From Sphingosinicella microcystinivorans (GTDB lineage Bacteria > Pseudomonadota > Alphaproteobacteria > Sphingomonadales > Sphingomonadaceae): a stretch of DNA of 64,000 nucleotides. The notes beneath the pieces were generated by a model. It was not told where the DNA came from. It saw nothing but the letters and a program-made list of their open reading frames with translations, and made no database searches. Each line of letters opens with the position of its first letter. The first letter of the stretch is position 1. This document shows, piece by piece, positions 1-9,472 of this stretch. Location of the stretch: assembly GCF_027941835.1 (NCBI RefSeq), contig NZ_CP116005.1, forward strand, positions 1,379,501-1,443,500. The letters run 5' to 3'. A program made the translations under genes and the position numbers.

Positions 1-1
1 G

Positions 2-868
2 TTCGACGTATTTGCGGCCGGTTACGGGACCGCTGCGTCTCTCGCGCACGCCAGGCATGACATCGGCGCGGCGATGGCCGTCCTCGATCGCGCGGAGGAG
101 CTTGCCAAGCGTGGCGGCTTTGCGCGGCTGCCGCAGTTCGTCGTGGCCCAGCGCGTGCGGGAACTGACGCTGGCCGGCCAGATCGATTTGGCCGACAAAT
201 TCGCGGAAAGGCTCGACGCTATCCCTGCTCCGGGACTCTCCGGCAGTGCGGATATGGTTAGCTGGCGCCTGCAGGAGGCCGTCTTCACCGCCCTGGCCAG
301 GCTCGAAATAGCCAAAGGCAATCCCGATCTGGCGCTCTCCTTGCTGCAGCGGTTGCGCGCCCAGGCGGAACGCGAGCGGCATGTTCGCACTTTGATCAAG
401 CTCGATCTGCTGCAAGCCATGGCCCAGGACTTGGCGGGTCGGCGCGCCATGGCGATGGCCAGCCTCGAATCCTGTCTCGATCGCGCGGCACCTTTGGGTT
501 TCCTCAGGACGTTGCTGGACGAAGGCGAGCCGATGAAAAGGCTGCTTGGGCTTTTTGATGCCAGCAGGCGGGCATCACCGGTTGTGAGGACCTATGTGGC
601 GCGGCTCAGGGATGATGATAACCGTCCCCGAGTGCCGCTGACGGCGCGCGAGACGCAAATATTGGCCCTGTTGGTTGCCGGCTATTCGACCAAGGAAATG
701 GCCTATGACCTCAATCTGGGCATGAACACGATCAAGTATCATCGTCGCAACGTATTCGATAAATTGGGCGTTCGGTCCCGGTCCGAAGCCATTGCTGTGG
801 CACGGCAGCGCGGCGGACTGCCCATCGCTTCGGGCGGAGGTTCGAAAGCGGTCCCCTCCATCGACTAA
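2..868 (+). CDS. LuxR-family (MalT/LAL-like) regulator, 5' end outside window
   Basis: This is the C-terminal part of a transcription factor; the frame is open to the first bases, so the start lies upstream of the window. The visible N-terminal two-thirds is alpha-helical and Ala/Leu/Arg-rich, like the repeat domain of MalT-type (LAL) regulators. The last ~65 residues are a typical LuxR helix-turn-helix: LTARETQILALLVAGYSTKE, then a recognition-helix region containing NTIKYHRRNVFDKLGV. LAL proteins bind an inducer and activate nearby promoters. It lies just upstream of, and on the same strand as, a TonB receptor and catabolic genes, so it probably controls them (inference). The inducer is unknown, and the ATPase domain expected of this family is not visible. 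Confidence 0.8.
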   Translation, partial: FDVFAAGYGTAASLAHARHDIGAAMAVLDRAEELAKRGGFARLPQFVVAQRVRELTLAGQIDLADKFAERLDAIPAPGLSGSADMVSWRLQEAVFTALARLEIAKGNPDLALSLLQRLRAQAERERHVRTLIKLDLLQAMAQDLAGRRAMAMASLESCLDRAAPLGFLRTLLDEGEPMKRLLGLFDASRRASPVVRTYVARLRDDDNRPRVPLTARETQILALLVAGYSTKEMAYDLNLGMNTIKYHRRNVFDKLGVRSRSEAIAVARQRGGLPIASGGGSKAVPSID

Positions 869-916
869 CGCCTCGGATCCGTGTGGCGGCCAGTTTGAGG
901 TGGCCCAGCCGCCCGA

Positions 917-961
917 CCCCACCCTTTTTCTCGATTCAGCTAAAAGCGCCCCACCCTTTTT
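917..961. repeat. pair of direct repeats upstream of the TonB receptor gene
   Basis: The 12-mer CCCCACCCTTTT occurs at 917-928 and again at 949-960, spaced 32 bp or about three helical turns, in the 201-bp gap between the regulator and the receptor. Same-face spacing would suit a dimeric activator site. However, the flanking GGCCAGTTTGAGGTGGCC and GGCCAATAGTGCGGCCC sequences also recall the multiple terminal repeats of IS21-type elements. The repeat is seen directly; its function is not known. Confidence 0.5.
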
Positions 962-1069
962 GGCCAATAGTGCGGCCCACTCTCCGAGCGCACATTCCAT
1001 TTCAGACGCGAGGGTCACCAGCCTCGTCGCGGACAGGGAATTAGGACCGCCCGGTTCCTGCCCAGTCTC

Positions 1070-3418
1070 ATGACATTTGGGAGAACGATCTTGAACTCAT
1101 TATCAAGCGCCCCGTCCGATCCAGTCCACGGCGCTCATGCTGGAGCATGGTCGTCGCCCTGTTGGACACGCTCCGCCTGCTCCGCTCTCGCCTTGGTTCT
1201 GGGCCTCGCCCATCCAAGTGTCGTCCAGGCCCAGGAAGTTTCGAGCGAGACGGCCGCCCAGGCCGAGAATGACTCGAAATCGTCGCCCAGCGTCGAGAAA
1301 GGCGGGCTGGAAGAGATTGTCGTCACCGCCACCAAGACTGGCGTGACCCGGCTTCAGGAAACGCCCATTTCGATCACCGCTTTCGCGGCGGAAGCGCTCG
1401 AGCGCTCCAATCTGGAAAGCATAAAGGATATAGGCGCGCTGGTGCCGGGCCTCAGCGTTGCCAACAACGCATCCTACGCCCAGCTCTATATTCGCGGGAT
1501 AGGCACCAACAACGTCTTCACCGGGTCGGACCCGAGCGTAACCGTCCATCTTGACGGCGTCTACCTGGCCCGGCCCACGATGATCTTCACGGATTTCGTC
1601 GACGTCGATCGCATCGAAGTGCTCCGCGGACCGCAGGGTACGCTTTACGGGCGCAACTCGGCCGGGGGCACGATCAACATCATCTCCAAACTACCCACGA
1701 ACAACTTCGGGCTGAAACTGACCGCCGGCTATGGAAGCTATGACCGCCTCCGGCTCTCGGGAAGCGTCAGTGGTCCGATTGTCCAGGATAAGGTGATGGC
1801 CAGCCTCGCCGCAATCCATACAAGAAGCGACGGCTATGTTAACAATATCAATACCGAGCCGGGGTCGCGCGATCTTAACAATGAAAATAGCTATGCGGTG
1901 CGCGGCACCTTGCTTTTCGCCCTCGGCGACCGGACGGACTTGGTTCTGACCGGCGACTATAATTATTACAAGACGCGGGGCAATGCGATGAAGCCCCTTT
2001 TCGTGGACCCGCTCGGCAATCCGGTGCCGATCCCGCCGGGCGTGCCGGTACCGCAGAGGATCGACGATCCTTGGACGCTGAACGTGCCGAACGCGGCGCA
2101 AAAGGTGAGCAATGAAGGCTATGGTTTCTCCGCCAAGCTCACGCATGAGATTGCGGACCGTCTCTCGTTGACTTCGATCACGGCCTTTAGGGGCGCCGAT
2201 TCCGCCATCGACCATACCGAGTCCGACTGGACCGAAGTGTATGCGCTTTCGACCGATCTGATCGCGGATCGGCAGGACCAATTCACCCAGGAACTGCAGC
2301 TCAATGCCCGGCTCGGCGCGCTTCAACTTATGACCGGTCTTTTCTATTTCCACGAAAAAGACGAGATGGAGATAGCCGCATTTCTGCCGCTGACCGGCAC
2401 ATTGTTCTACGGCACGTCGGATCTCAGGACCAGCGGCCACGCGCTCGCCAAGACGAATGCCTACGCTGCTTTCGGCCAGGCGACCTACGCGATTACGGAC
2501 CGCCTGTCGGCAACCGCGGGCATTCGCTACAGCTACGAAAAGAAGTCCATGCGGTCTTCGAATGTCATCCTCGCCAATGGCATGAATGTCGGCTTTGGCG
2601 ACTTCACTTTTAGCGGCTCGAAAAGCTGGGAGGCTTGGACCCCCAAGATCGGGCTGGATTATCGCGTCACGGACGATGTGCTGATTTATGCTACGGCGTC
2701 CAAGGGCTTCAAGAGCGGTGGTTTCAACTGGTCGGCCGCCCAGCCCGCCTTCGGCCCCGAAAATCTGTGGGCCTATGAAGCGGGGGTGAAATCCGAATTT
2801 GCCGACCGCAGGGTGCGCGTGAACGCCAGCGGATTCTATTATGATTATACGGATCTTCAGGTCCAGCTTTTCGAGAATCTACCGGGGCAGGCGCCGGCGA
2901 CTATTCTGGCCAATGCGTCCAGCTCCAAGATCAAGGGATTCGAGCTCGAAACCCAGATCGTGCCCGTTTCCGGGCTGATCCTGTCGGGGTCCCTTGCCTA
3001 TCTCGACGCCACTTATGGCGATTTCATCACGGCGCGCAGCCTCACCCCGAGCATTCCGGTCGACGTTTCCGGCAATCGCCTCAACAGTGCACCAAAGTGG
3101 ATGTATAGCCTTTCCGCCGAATATAGCCGTGGACTCGCCAGTATCGGCACGGTCACCGCGCACGTCGATTATAAATGGCAGGACGACGTGTTCTTCTCCC
3201 AGTTCAACGATCCAGTCATCGGGCAACGCGCTTATGGCCTGCTTGGGGCTAATATCAGCCTGCTGAGCGTCGACGAGCGCTGGCGGCTCACACTTTGGGG
3301 GCGGAACCTGACCAAAAAGGCCTATTACACCACTGCTTCGGATTATTCACCGTTCGGAAGTCTTGGACATATCAATCCGCCAAGGACGATCGAAGTGAGC
3401 CTGACCTTCAAATATTGA
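1070..3418 (+). CDS. TonB-dependent outer-membrane receptor
   Basis: At 782 aa it has the usual size for this family of TonB/ExbBD-energised 22-strand outer-membrane barrels that import scarce or large ligands. A long N-terminal signal region ends near residue 54 (VVQA before QEV). A TonB-box-like EEIVVTATK starts the plug domain, which includes LYIRGIG and VLRGPQGTLYGRNSAGGTIN. The barrel ends with aromatic residues (SLTFKY). Sphingomonads carry many such receptors beside catabolic operons. This one precedes seven enzyme genes on the same strand, so it probably imports their substrate (inference). The start chosen is the first ATG that places the signal sequence at the N-terminus. Confidence 0.93.
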   Translation: MTFGRTILNSLSSAPSDPVHGAHAGAWSSPCWTRSACSALALVLGLAHPSVVQAQEVSSETAAQAENDSKSSPSVEKGGLEEIVVTATKTGVTRLQETPISITAFAAEALERSNLESIKDIGALVPGLSVANNASYAQLYIRGIGTNNVFTGSDPSVTVHLDGVYLARPTMIFTDFVDVDRIEVLRGPQGTLYGRNSAGGTINIISKLPTNNFGLKLTAGYGSYDRLRLSGSVSGPIVQDKVMASLAAIHTRSDGYVNNINTEPGSRDLNNENSYAVRGTLLFALGDRTDLVLTGDYNYYKTRGNAMKPLFVDPLGNPVPIPPGVPVPQRIDDPWTLNVPNAAQKVSNEGYGFSAKLTHEIADRLSLTSITAFRGADSAIDHTESDWTEVYALSTDLIADRQDQFTQELQLNARLGALQLMTGLFYFHEKDEMEIAAFLPLTGTLFYGTSDLRTSGHALAKTNAYAAFGQATYAITDRLSATAGIRYSYEKKSMRSSNVILANGMNVGFGDFTFSGSKSWEAWTPKIGLDYRVTDDVLIYATASKGFKSGGFNWSAAQPAFGPENLWAYEAGVKSEFADRRVRVNASGFYYDYTDLQVQLFENLPGQAPATILANASSSKIKGFELETQIVPVSGLILSGSLAYLDATYGDFITARSLTPSIPVDVSGNRLNSAPKWMYSLSAEYSRGLASIGTVTAHVDYKWQDDVFFSQFNDPVIGQRAYGLLGANISLLSVDERWRLTLWGRNLTKKAYYTTASDYSPFGSLGHINPPRTIEVSLTFKY

Positions 3419-3567
3419 GTGAGGGGCGCCGCATCTTCCGCAAGGCCCGGTGCCCCAGCCCCCCAGCCCAGCTTTCGAGACGATTCAAAGGCCGCCCCAC
3501 TCCCTGCCAGTCGCGGGGGTCGGGATTTCTGCGCCCTTTGCCAACGGACAATAGCGGAGCGCTTCCC

Positions 3568-4800
3568 ATGAGAATCACCGATTTAAACGAGCACGTGATC
3601 GACGACAAAGCGATGATCGAACTCACCGCCGCGCGCGTAAAGGGCCTGATGGCGCGCGATGGCATGGATGCCTTGGTGGTGATCTCGCCCGACAGCTTTC
3701 GTTATTTGACCGGCCTGCCGATGATTCATTCGCTCTATATGGCGTCGGTCAATGCGGCAATACTCCACGGGGGCGCCGATCTTCCAGCAATTCTGGGCTT
3801 CGAAGGCTTCGGAAGCAAGATGCAGGCTCGCGCGCCCTGGTTCAACGATGTTGCGGATCTTCCTTTCCAAGGCACGGGCGAAGGTATGCAGCCGTTCGTT
3901 CTCGGCAGCTGGCCCGATATCTTCGCGACGAAAATCCGTGATCTCAAATTGGATGAGGCTGTGATCGCGGTCGACCCGACAATGCCTTATGCGCTGAAGG
4001 AGGGAATTGCGGCGAAGCTGCCGAATTGCCGCTTGGTCGATGCCGGCAAGCTGCTCCGCGAAGCGCGAATGGTTAAGAACGCGGAAGAGATCAAGGCCCT
4101 GAGGAGCGCCTGCCTTCTTTCCGAAATTGCCATCGAAGCCGGCATAGACGTGGTCCGAGCCGGAGCCGACGAACGCGCCATCGCAGCTGCGATCGAATAT
4201 TCCTTCCGCATCAATGGCGCGGAAAATCCTGGTTTTACACCCTTGATCATGTCGGGGATGCACGCGCTCACCCCTTATTCCAATCCATCACAAAAGGTAG
4301 TTCGCAATGGCGAGCTAGTGCGGATCGACATCGGCTGTTGCTCCCATGGCTATAATAGCTGCTTCGGCCGCACCGTCGTGGTTGGCAATCCCCACCCAGA
4401 CGTGCTCGTCGCTTACGAGGCAGTCAAAGCGGCCATCTTGGCGGGGATCGCCGCCGTCGGTCCCGGCACGACGAACGTCGCCGTTCACGCCGCCATGGCC
4501 GACGCCATGAAGGAAAGCTCTGCCGGCCGGCACCTCCTGGCAGATTATGGCGGCCATGGGCTGGGCACCGGCCTTCATGAGGATCCGATGATCGGCGCCG
4601 AAGGCACGGTCGAAAAGATCGTGCTCGAAGCCGGCATGTGCATAGCCCTGGAGCCTTCGATCATCCTTCCGGACCATGGCTGGCTCGGAGTCGAGGACAA
4701 TGTCGTCGTCTCCGAGAATGGCTGCGAAGTGTTGACCCGCACGGCGTTCGATCTGGGCCTCGCACCGTCCTTCACTTCCCAGCGCCGGAGGCCATCATGA
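3568..4800 (+). CDS. M24-family (creatinase/prolidase fold) hydrolase, copy A
   Basis: This 410-aa protein has a creatinase N-terminal domain (to about residue 160) and a C-terminal pita-bread M24 domain. M24 enzymes are either dinuclear-metal aminopeptidases or metal-free C-N hydrolases such as creatinase. Here the first metal Asp (RIDIG), the His block (GGHGLGTGLHEDP) and both late Glu residues (ALEPS, GVEDN) remain. The second Asp is absent: the usual YxSDxTRT reads YNSCFGRT. Ordinary Xaa-Pro peptidase activity is therefore doubtful. The frame is open further upstream, but the ATG before RITDLNEHV gives the family's normal N-terminus and clears the receptor gene. Its stop overlaps the next start (ATGA), showing translational coupling to the racemase-like gene. 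Confidence 0.85.
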   Translation: MRITDLNEHVIDDKAMIELTAARVKGLMARDGMDALVVISPDSFRYLTGLPMIHSLYMASVNAAILHGGADLPAILGFEGFGSKMQARAPWFNDVADLPFQGTGEGMQPFVLGSWPDIFATKIRDLKLDEAVIAVDPTMPYALKEGIAAKLPNCRLVDAGKLLREARMVKNAEEIKALRSACLLSEIAIEAGIDVVRAGADERAIAAAIEYSFRINGAENPGFTPLIMSGMHALTPYSNPSQKVVRNGELVRIDIGCCSHGYNSCFGRTVVVGNPHPDVLVAYEAVKAAILAGIAAVGPGTTNVAVHAAMADAMKESSAGRHLLADYGGHGLGTGLHEDPMIGAEGTVEKIVLEAGMCIALEPSIILPDHGWLGVEDNVVVSENGCEVLTRTAFDLGLAPSFTSQRRRPS

Positions 4801-5474
4801 CCGTGAACATTTGCCTGCTGGTTCCGATTAATATCGAGGGCCTGAGAAAGATTGAAAGCGTCAGCGGGCTCGCGCCTCCGGGAGTGTCGATCATTGTCCG
4901 CCACCTCGACCATACCGGACCGACCCCGGACGGTTTCATCGACGACCTGGGCGCCACGCAGGAGATGGTTCGCCTTGCCCCGGAACTCCAACGCGGCGGC
5001 ATCGACGCGATTGTGATCGATTGCATGGGCGATACCGGGCTCGACGAAGTGCGCAAGTCGGTGACGATCCCGGTGCTAGGTCCGTCGCAGACCGCCATGC
5101 ATTTCGCCGCGATGCTGAGTCGAAGATATTCGATCATCAGCCCGCTCGCCGAACATTATGACCAGTTCCATGCGCTCGCCGTGCGCTACAATGTCGACCA
5201 CAAGATCGGCCCCGCACAGGTGATCGGCGTGCCCGTGCTCGAAGGCGCCGACAAGCCCGATCTCGTCAAACGCAAAGCGGTCGAAGCCGCTGGCCGGGCG
5301 ATTAGCGAAGATGGTGCCGAAGCAGTCATTCTGGGCTGTACTTTGATGTCCGGCATGGCCCCCTCAATTAAGGCGTCACTCGAGCAAGAGGGACATCGCG
5401 GCGTCCGGATCATCGACCCGATAGACCTCGCGATCAGCACCGCCAATTCCCTGGTCCACTGCGCGCTTGACTGA
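4797..5474 (+). CDS. Asp/Glu/hydantoin racemase-family protein
   Basis: This 225-aa cytoplasmic protein has the two-domain Asp/Glu/hydantoin racemase fold, which includes amino-acid and hydantoin racemases, maleate isomerase, arylmalonate decarboxylase and the EutA protein of ectoine use. Both catalytic-type cysteines are visible: IVIDCMGDTG near residue 78 and VILGCTLMSG near residue 181. Two cysteines suit a cofactor-independent racemase using a two-base mechanism. The ATG overlaps the preceding stop by four bases. Next to a hydantoinase-type ATPase, a hydantoin- or amino-acid-racemising role is the most natural inference; an isomerase or decarboxylase role is the alternative. The substrate cannot be read from sequence. 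Confidence 0.85.
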   Translation: MTVNICLLVPINIEGLRKIESVSGLAPPGVSIIVRHLDHTGPTPDGFIDDLGATQEMVRLAPELQRGGIDAIVIDCMGDTGLDEVRKSVTIPVLGPSQTAMHFAAMLSRRYSIISPLAEHYDQFHALAVRYNVDHKIGPAQVIGVPVLEGADKPDLVKRKAVEAAGRAISEDGAEAVILGCTLMSGMAPSIKASLEQEGHRGVRIIDPIDLAISTANSLVHCALD

Positions 5475-5522
5475 TCGGAACGGGCCGAAACCATTACGAA
5501 TAGAAACGAAAAGGACAAGTTG

Positions 5523-6521
5523 ATGAAAGCAGTGGTGGTAACCGCTTATGGCACAACCGAAGTTCTGGAATATCAGGACGTTCCGAAGCCCTCACCCAAA
5601 GCGGGCGAACTGCTCATACGCGTGAAGGCGAGCGCGGTCGGTTTCGGTGACACGAAGGTGCGATCAGGCGCCTATGACGACAAAGAAGGCTTCCACGGCC
5701 CCAAGCCACCCGTCATCCTCGGGTTCCAGGCCAGTGGCATTGTCGAAGGCGCTGGCGCCGGCGTCGATCAGGCGTGGATCGGCCGCAACGTCGTCTGCAA
5801 CGCGATCAACACCAATGCGGAGTATATCGTCTGTCCGGTCGGCGACGTCGCCCGCATGCCGGACGGAGTCCCGTTCGACGTCGCCACCCTGATCCCGAAC
5901 TTTTACCTGACGGCCTATCACGTCCTCGAGACGGCGATCGACCACAAGCCCGGCCAGGTCGTGATCATGTACGCGCCCGCCGGCGGCGTTGGCACCGCGC
6001 TCGTCCAACTCGGCAAGCTCGCGGGCCTTCGCATCATCGCAGTCACAAGCAGCCCCGAAAAATGCAGGTTCGCGCTGGAGCAGGGGGCGGAGCATGCGAT
6101 CGACATGAACCGTGAAAATGTCGTCGAGCAAGTCGGGAAACTGACCGGCGGCAAGGGCGTCGACATCATCTTCAATTCCATTCTCGGCGAAAGCGTTCTC
6201 GACGATATCGACATGCTCGCGCCTTACGGGAAATTATTGATCTACGGCGAGGCGCAGGGCCTGCCCCAGGGCGACATATTCCGCAAATGGTACAATCACG
6301 GGCTACAGCACAGCACGTCTATCGTCTCGTTCAGCCTGTTCACTGTGATGAACTGGCAGCCGGAACTCATCCCCCAGTCTATGGAGGCGCTCCTCCAGCT
6401 GGTGGCTGAGAAGAAGATCGCGCCGCAGATCTACGCCAAGTTCCCGCTAACCGACGTCGCCAAGGCGCACGACCTTTTCGAAAGCCGGGCGGTGATGGGG
6501 AATGTCGTCATCGAGCCTTAG
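5523..6521 (+). CDS. MDR-family NADPH-dependent oxidoreductase (quinone oxidoreductase type)
   Basis: This 332-aa protein is a zinc-free medium-chain dehydrogenase/reductase with an N-terminal GroES-like domain (about 1-125) and a Rossmann domain with the nucleotide loop APAGGVGTALVQLG near residue 150. The structural and catalytic zinc cysteines of alcohol dehydrogenases are missing, as in quinone/enoyl reductases that reduce activated double bonds with NADPH. I chose the ATG opening MKAVVVTAYG; a TTG sits one codon earlier. A purine-rich stretch (AAAAGGACAAG) precedes it. It lies inside the catabolic cluster and may reduce an unsaturated intermediate or act as a dehydrogenase (inference). 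Confidence 0.86.
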   Translation: MKAVVVTAYGTTEVLEYQDVPKPSPKAGELLIRVKASAVGFGDTKVRSGAYDDKEGFHGPKPPVILGFQASGIVEGAGAGVDQAWIGRNVVCNAINTNAEYIVCPVGDVARMPDGVPFDVATLIPNFYLTAYHVLETAIDHKPGQVVIMYAPAGGVGTALVQLGKLAGLRIIAVTSSPEKCRFALEQGAEHAIDMNRENVVEQVGKLTGGKGVDIIFNSILGESVLDDIDMLAPYGKLLIYGEAQGLPQGDIFRKWYNHGLQHSTSIVSFSLFTVMNWQPELIPQSMEALLQLVAEKKIAPQIYAKFPLTDVAKAHDLFESRAVMGNVVIEP

Positions 6522-6590
6522 CGGATTCTTGCCCGTCCATTTTCCTGGCGCCGCCGCGTGCGTCGCGTTCGTCCATCGAAGGAGTTTAGC

Positions 6591-7823
6591 ATGACTGCGC
6601 CCAATCGTCGGCCCGGCCTATATGCCATCCAGACGGATCTCGGTCTTCCCGACCTCGATCCGGCAGAGCCGCTCACCTTCCCGCTTCCGGAATATGCGGC
6701 GCGAAGGGAGCGGTTTCGTAAGGCGATGGCCGCGCGTAATCTGGACGTGCTGCTCGTCTATTCGATCCACAGCCAATTCTATCTTTACGGCTACGACATG
6801 TCGGCAGGCGCGACCATGCCTTATGCGGTGATTATTGCGGACGCGGATGGAGCGCCCACCGCCTTCCTGCGCAATACTCTGGTGCCGCCAGTCAGCCGCA
6901 ACCCCTTGCTTCCAGACATAAGAAGCTATGATGAGCCGTTTCACGACGACAATGCATTTCAAACGGTCAAATTGCTCGGAGAGCTGGGTTTGCTGACGGG
7001 CAAGCGTATCGGGATCGAGACTCGGTGCCATCAACTGAGTGCTCACAATTATCACCTCATTCGCGAAGAGATCGAAAAAGGGGGTGGCATAGTCGTCGAT
7101 GCGTCCGACTTGGTGCCCGAGCTTCGCTTCGTGAAATCGCCCGCTGAAGTCGATATGATGCGTTCCGCGGGTAAGCTCTACGACGTTTTCATGGGAACGG
7201 CGTTGGCGGCGATGAAGCCGGGCGTTCGGGAAAGCGACGTCAATGCCGAGGGTTTGTATGCTGTCCATTCGGCGGGCGGCGACGACGTCGCCCAACCGCT
7301 CATCATCATGCCCAACGCGCTTTCCAAATTGCATTGGTTGCCCCCCTCGCGGCGCCGGCTTGTCGCCGGGGATTCCTACTTCGTGGAGGCTGCAGGATGC
7401 TATAATCGCTACCACGCAGTCGGCGGCCGAACCATGTTTTGCGGGGACGAAGCCCCCCAGCATGTCGCCGACGCCTATGCGCGCGCTTGGGAAGCGATGG
7501 ACATTACGCGCGACCTGTTGAAGCCTGGCGCCGTCGCCGAGGATATAGCGCGCGCTGTTATGGCGAAGCGCGACATCCAGCCCCATGAAGCTTTCTATGC
7601 CGCCTACAGTATAGGCATAGGCTTTCGTTACCAATGGCATGAAGATCTCATGCTGCGGATCGGCGATCAGCATGTGCTTCAGCCCGGCATGACGCTCAGC
7701 GTGTTCGGCTTCGGCACGGTCGGCGAATGTTTTGCAGTCGCCGCGGAGCCGGTCGTCATCACTGAGACTGGGTACGAGGATCTCTCGGCAATTCCACGCG
7801 GGAATTTGCAAGTGACCGGATAG
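6591..7823 (+). CDS. M24-family protein, ectoine-hydrolase-like, copy B
   Basis: This 410-aa creatinase-fold protein is clearly divergent from copy A. It has lost most metal ligands: the first Asp motif reads YFVEAAG, the second region reads YHAVGGRT, the GHG histidine region reads YSIGIGF, and the usual EPG glutamate region reads LSVFGFG. The blocks AGCYNRYH and YSIGIG followed by WHED resemble the pattern I recall for DoeA/EutD ectoine hydrolases, which open a cyclic amidine without an Xaa-Pro substrate. The start is supported by GAAGGAG about 8 bases upstream. It probably hydrolyses a ring or amidine C-N bond (inference). DoeB, DoeC and DoeD partners are not present here, so ectoine itself is unlikely. 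Confidence 0.82.
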   Translation: MTAPNRRPGLYAIQTDLGLPDLDPAEPLTFPLPEYAARRERFRKAMAARNLDVLLVYSIHSQFYLYGYDMSAGATMPYAVIIADADGAPTAFLRNTLVPPVSRNPLLPDIRSYDEPFHDDNAFQTVKLLGELGLLTGKRIGIETRCHQLSAHNYHLIREEIEKGGGIVVDASDLVPELRFVKSPAEVDMMRSAGKLYDVFMGTALAAMKPGVRESDVNAEGLYAVHSAGGDDVAQPLIIMPNALSKLHWLPPSRRRLVAGDSYFVEAAGCYNRYHAVGGRTMFCGDEAPQHVADAYARAWEAMDITRDLLKPGAVAEDIARAVMAKRDIQPHEAFYAAYSIGIGFRYQWHEDLMLRIGDQHVLQPGMTLSVFGFGTVGECFAVAAEPVVITETGYEDLSAIPRGNLQVTG

Positions 7824-7873
7824 CCGGAAGCCGATTTACCCAATTTCAACCATCACGGATCGGAACCGTTCTC

Positions 7874-9439
7874 ATGTCTCAACGCAAGCTCCGGCTCGGC
7901 ATCGATGTCGGCGGCACCAACACGGATGCCGCATTGATGTGCGGCAAGGACGTAGTCGCCACCGGCAAAAGCTTTACCACCTCTGACGTCAGGTCCGGCG
8001 TGATCAGTGTTGTCACTGAGATCCTCGCCCAAGGAGGCTATCGCGGATCGGACATCGAAGCGGTGATGATCGGAACGACGCAATTCGTGAATGCGTTCGT
8101 CCAGCGAAGCGACCTGTCGCCGGTGGCGATATTCCGAGTGGCTCTTCCCAAGGCCGACGGCGTGCCGCCGCTGGCCGGATGGCCGGATGATGCCGCCCGC
8201 GCCGTAGGCTCACATATCTACATGGTTGGGGGCGGCGCCTTTTACACCGGCAAGGACTTTGCGCCGCTCGATCGGGAAGCGCTCCGGCTAGCAGCGCGCG
8301 ACGCCCGCCAGAAGGGTCTGGAAGCAGTCGCCGTATCTGCCATTTTCTCACCCTTGAGGCCGGATATCGAGGAGGAGGCCGCTGCGGTCATTCAAGCGGA
8401 AATGCCTGACGCGCGAATAACGCTTTCGTCGCAGGTTGGCGGAGTCGGGCTGGTGGATCGCGAAAATGCTACGATCATCAACGCCACGCTCGGCGCCTTG
8501 TCGGTCAAGGTCGTCCGGTCGCTGGTTCAGGCCTTCGCCGATCTTGGCATCCATGTTCCAATCTATATCAGTCAGAATGACGGTACGCTGATATCGACCG
8601 AGATGGCCGAGCGTTATCCCATCATGACCTGCTCGGCCGGGCCGACGAACAGCATAAGGGGCGCGGCCTTTTTGACCGGCCTCGATGAAGCGATCGTCGC
8701 GGATATCGGCGGCACCACCACCGACATCGGATTCCTGCTGCGCGGCTTCCCCCGCGAAACCACGGCGGCCAATCTGATCGGCGGCGTCCGCACCAATTTC
8801 CGTATGCCAGACACGCTTTCGATCGGCCTTGGCGGTGGCAGCATCGTTCGGATCTCCGACGCCGGCGTCAGCCTCGGGCCTGACTCGGTCGGCTATCGCC
8901 TCAAGGAGCTTGGCCGCGTGTTCGGTGGACCGACTGTCACGGCGACGGACATCGCCGTTCGCGCCGGACAGGCCCGGATCGGTGACGCGGCGGCCCTGTC
9001 CGACCTGCCGGACTCGACTGTCGAGGCCGCGCTGAGCGTGATACATACGATGATCGAAGATGCCATCGACCAAGTGAAAACAAGTCCTCATCCGCTTCCG
9101 CTGGTGCTGGTCGGTGGCGGAAGCATTTTGGTTTCGCGCCCGATCAAGGGCGCGTCGGAGGTCCTGCGGCCGGCTCATGCGGAAGTGGCCAATGCCGTGG
9201 GGGCTGCGATCGCCCTCGTCAGTGGGCGCGTCGACAAGATGTTCGATGTGGACAAGTTGGGGCGCGAGGGCGCCCTTGCCCAGGCGAAGGAAGAGGCGGT
9301 GAGTGCCGCAGTTCGTGCCGGTGCCCAGGCCGGCGCCGTCGAGATTATCGACATCTCCGAAATGCCGATGACGCATATGCGCACAGGATGCGTTCAGATG
9401 CGCGTCCGCGCGGCCGGGCCTCTCGCCGCGCTCAATTGA
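7874..9439 (+). CDS. hydantoinase/5-oxoprolinase-family ATPase (HyuA-like, short form)
   Basis: This 521-aa member of the ASKHA-fold hydantoinase A family uses ATP to activate and open five-membered cyclic amides (N-methylhydantoin, 5-oxoproline) or carboxylates. The N-terminal phosphate-1 loop is GIDVGGTNTDA and the second is ADIGGTTTDIGF near residue 277. It is shorter than classical HyuA/AcxA proteins (around 700 aa) and no HyuB gene follows. Instead a DUF917 gene starts 33 bp downstream, a pairing that recurs in bacteria and suggests a functional couple. The reaction is probably ATP-dependent ring opening in this pathway; the substrate is unknown. Confidence 0.87.
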   Translation: MSQRKLRLGIDVGGTNTDAALMCGKDVVATGKSFTTSDVRSGVISVVTEILAQGGYRGSDIEAVMIGTTQFVNAFVQRSDLSPVAIFRVALPKADGVPPLAGWPDDAARAVGSHIYMVGGGAFYTGKDFAPLDREALRLAARDARQKGLEAVAVSAIFSPLRPDIEEEAAAVIQAEMPDARITLSSQVGGVGLVDRENATIINATLGALSVKVVRSLVQAFADLGIHVPIYISQNDGTLISTEMAERYPIMTCSAGPTNSIRGAAFLTGLDEAIVADIGGTTTDIGFLLRGFPRETTAANLIGGVRTNFRMPDTLSIGLGGGSIVRISDAGVSLGPDSVGYRLKELGRVFGGPTVTATDIAVRAGQARIGDAAALSDLPDSTVEAALSVIHTMIEDAIDQVKTSPHPLPLVLVGGGSILVSRPIKGASEVLRPAHAEVANAVGAAIALVSGRVDKMFDVDKLGREGALAQAKEEAVSAAVRAGAQAGAVEIIDISEMPMTHMRTGCVQMRVRAAGPLAALN

Positions 9440-9472
9440 TCTATCTCACCAAATCATAGGGAACAGGCCATC

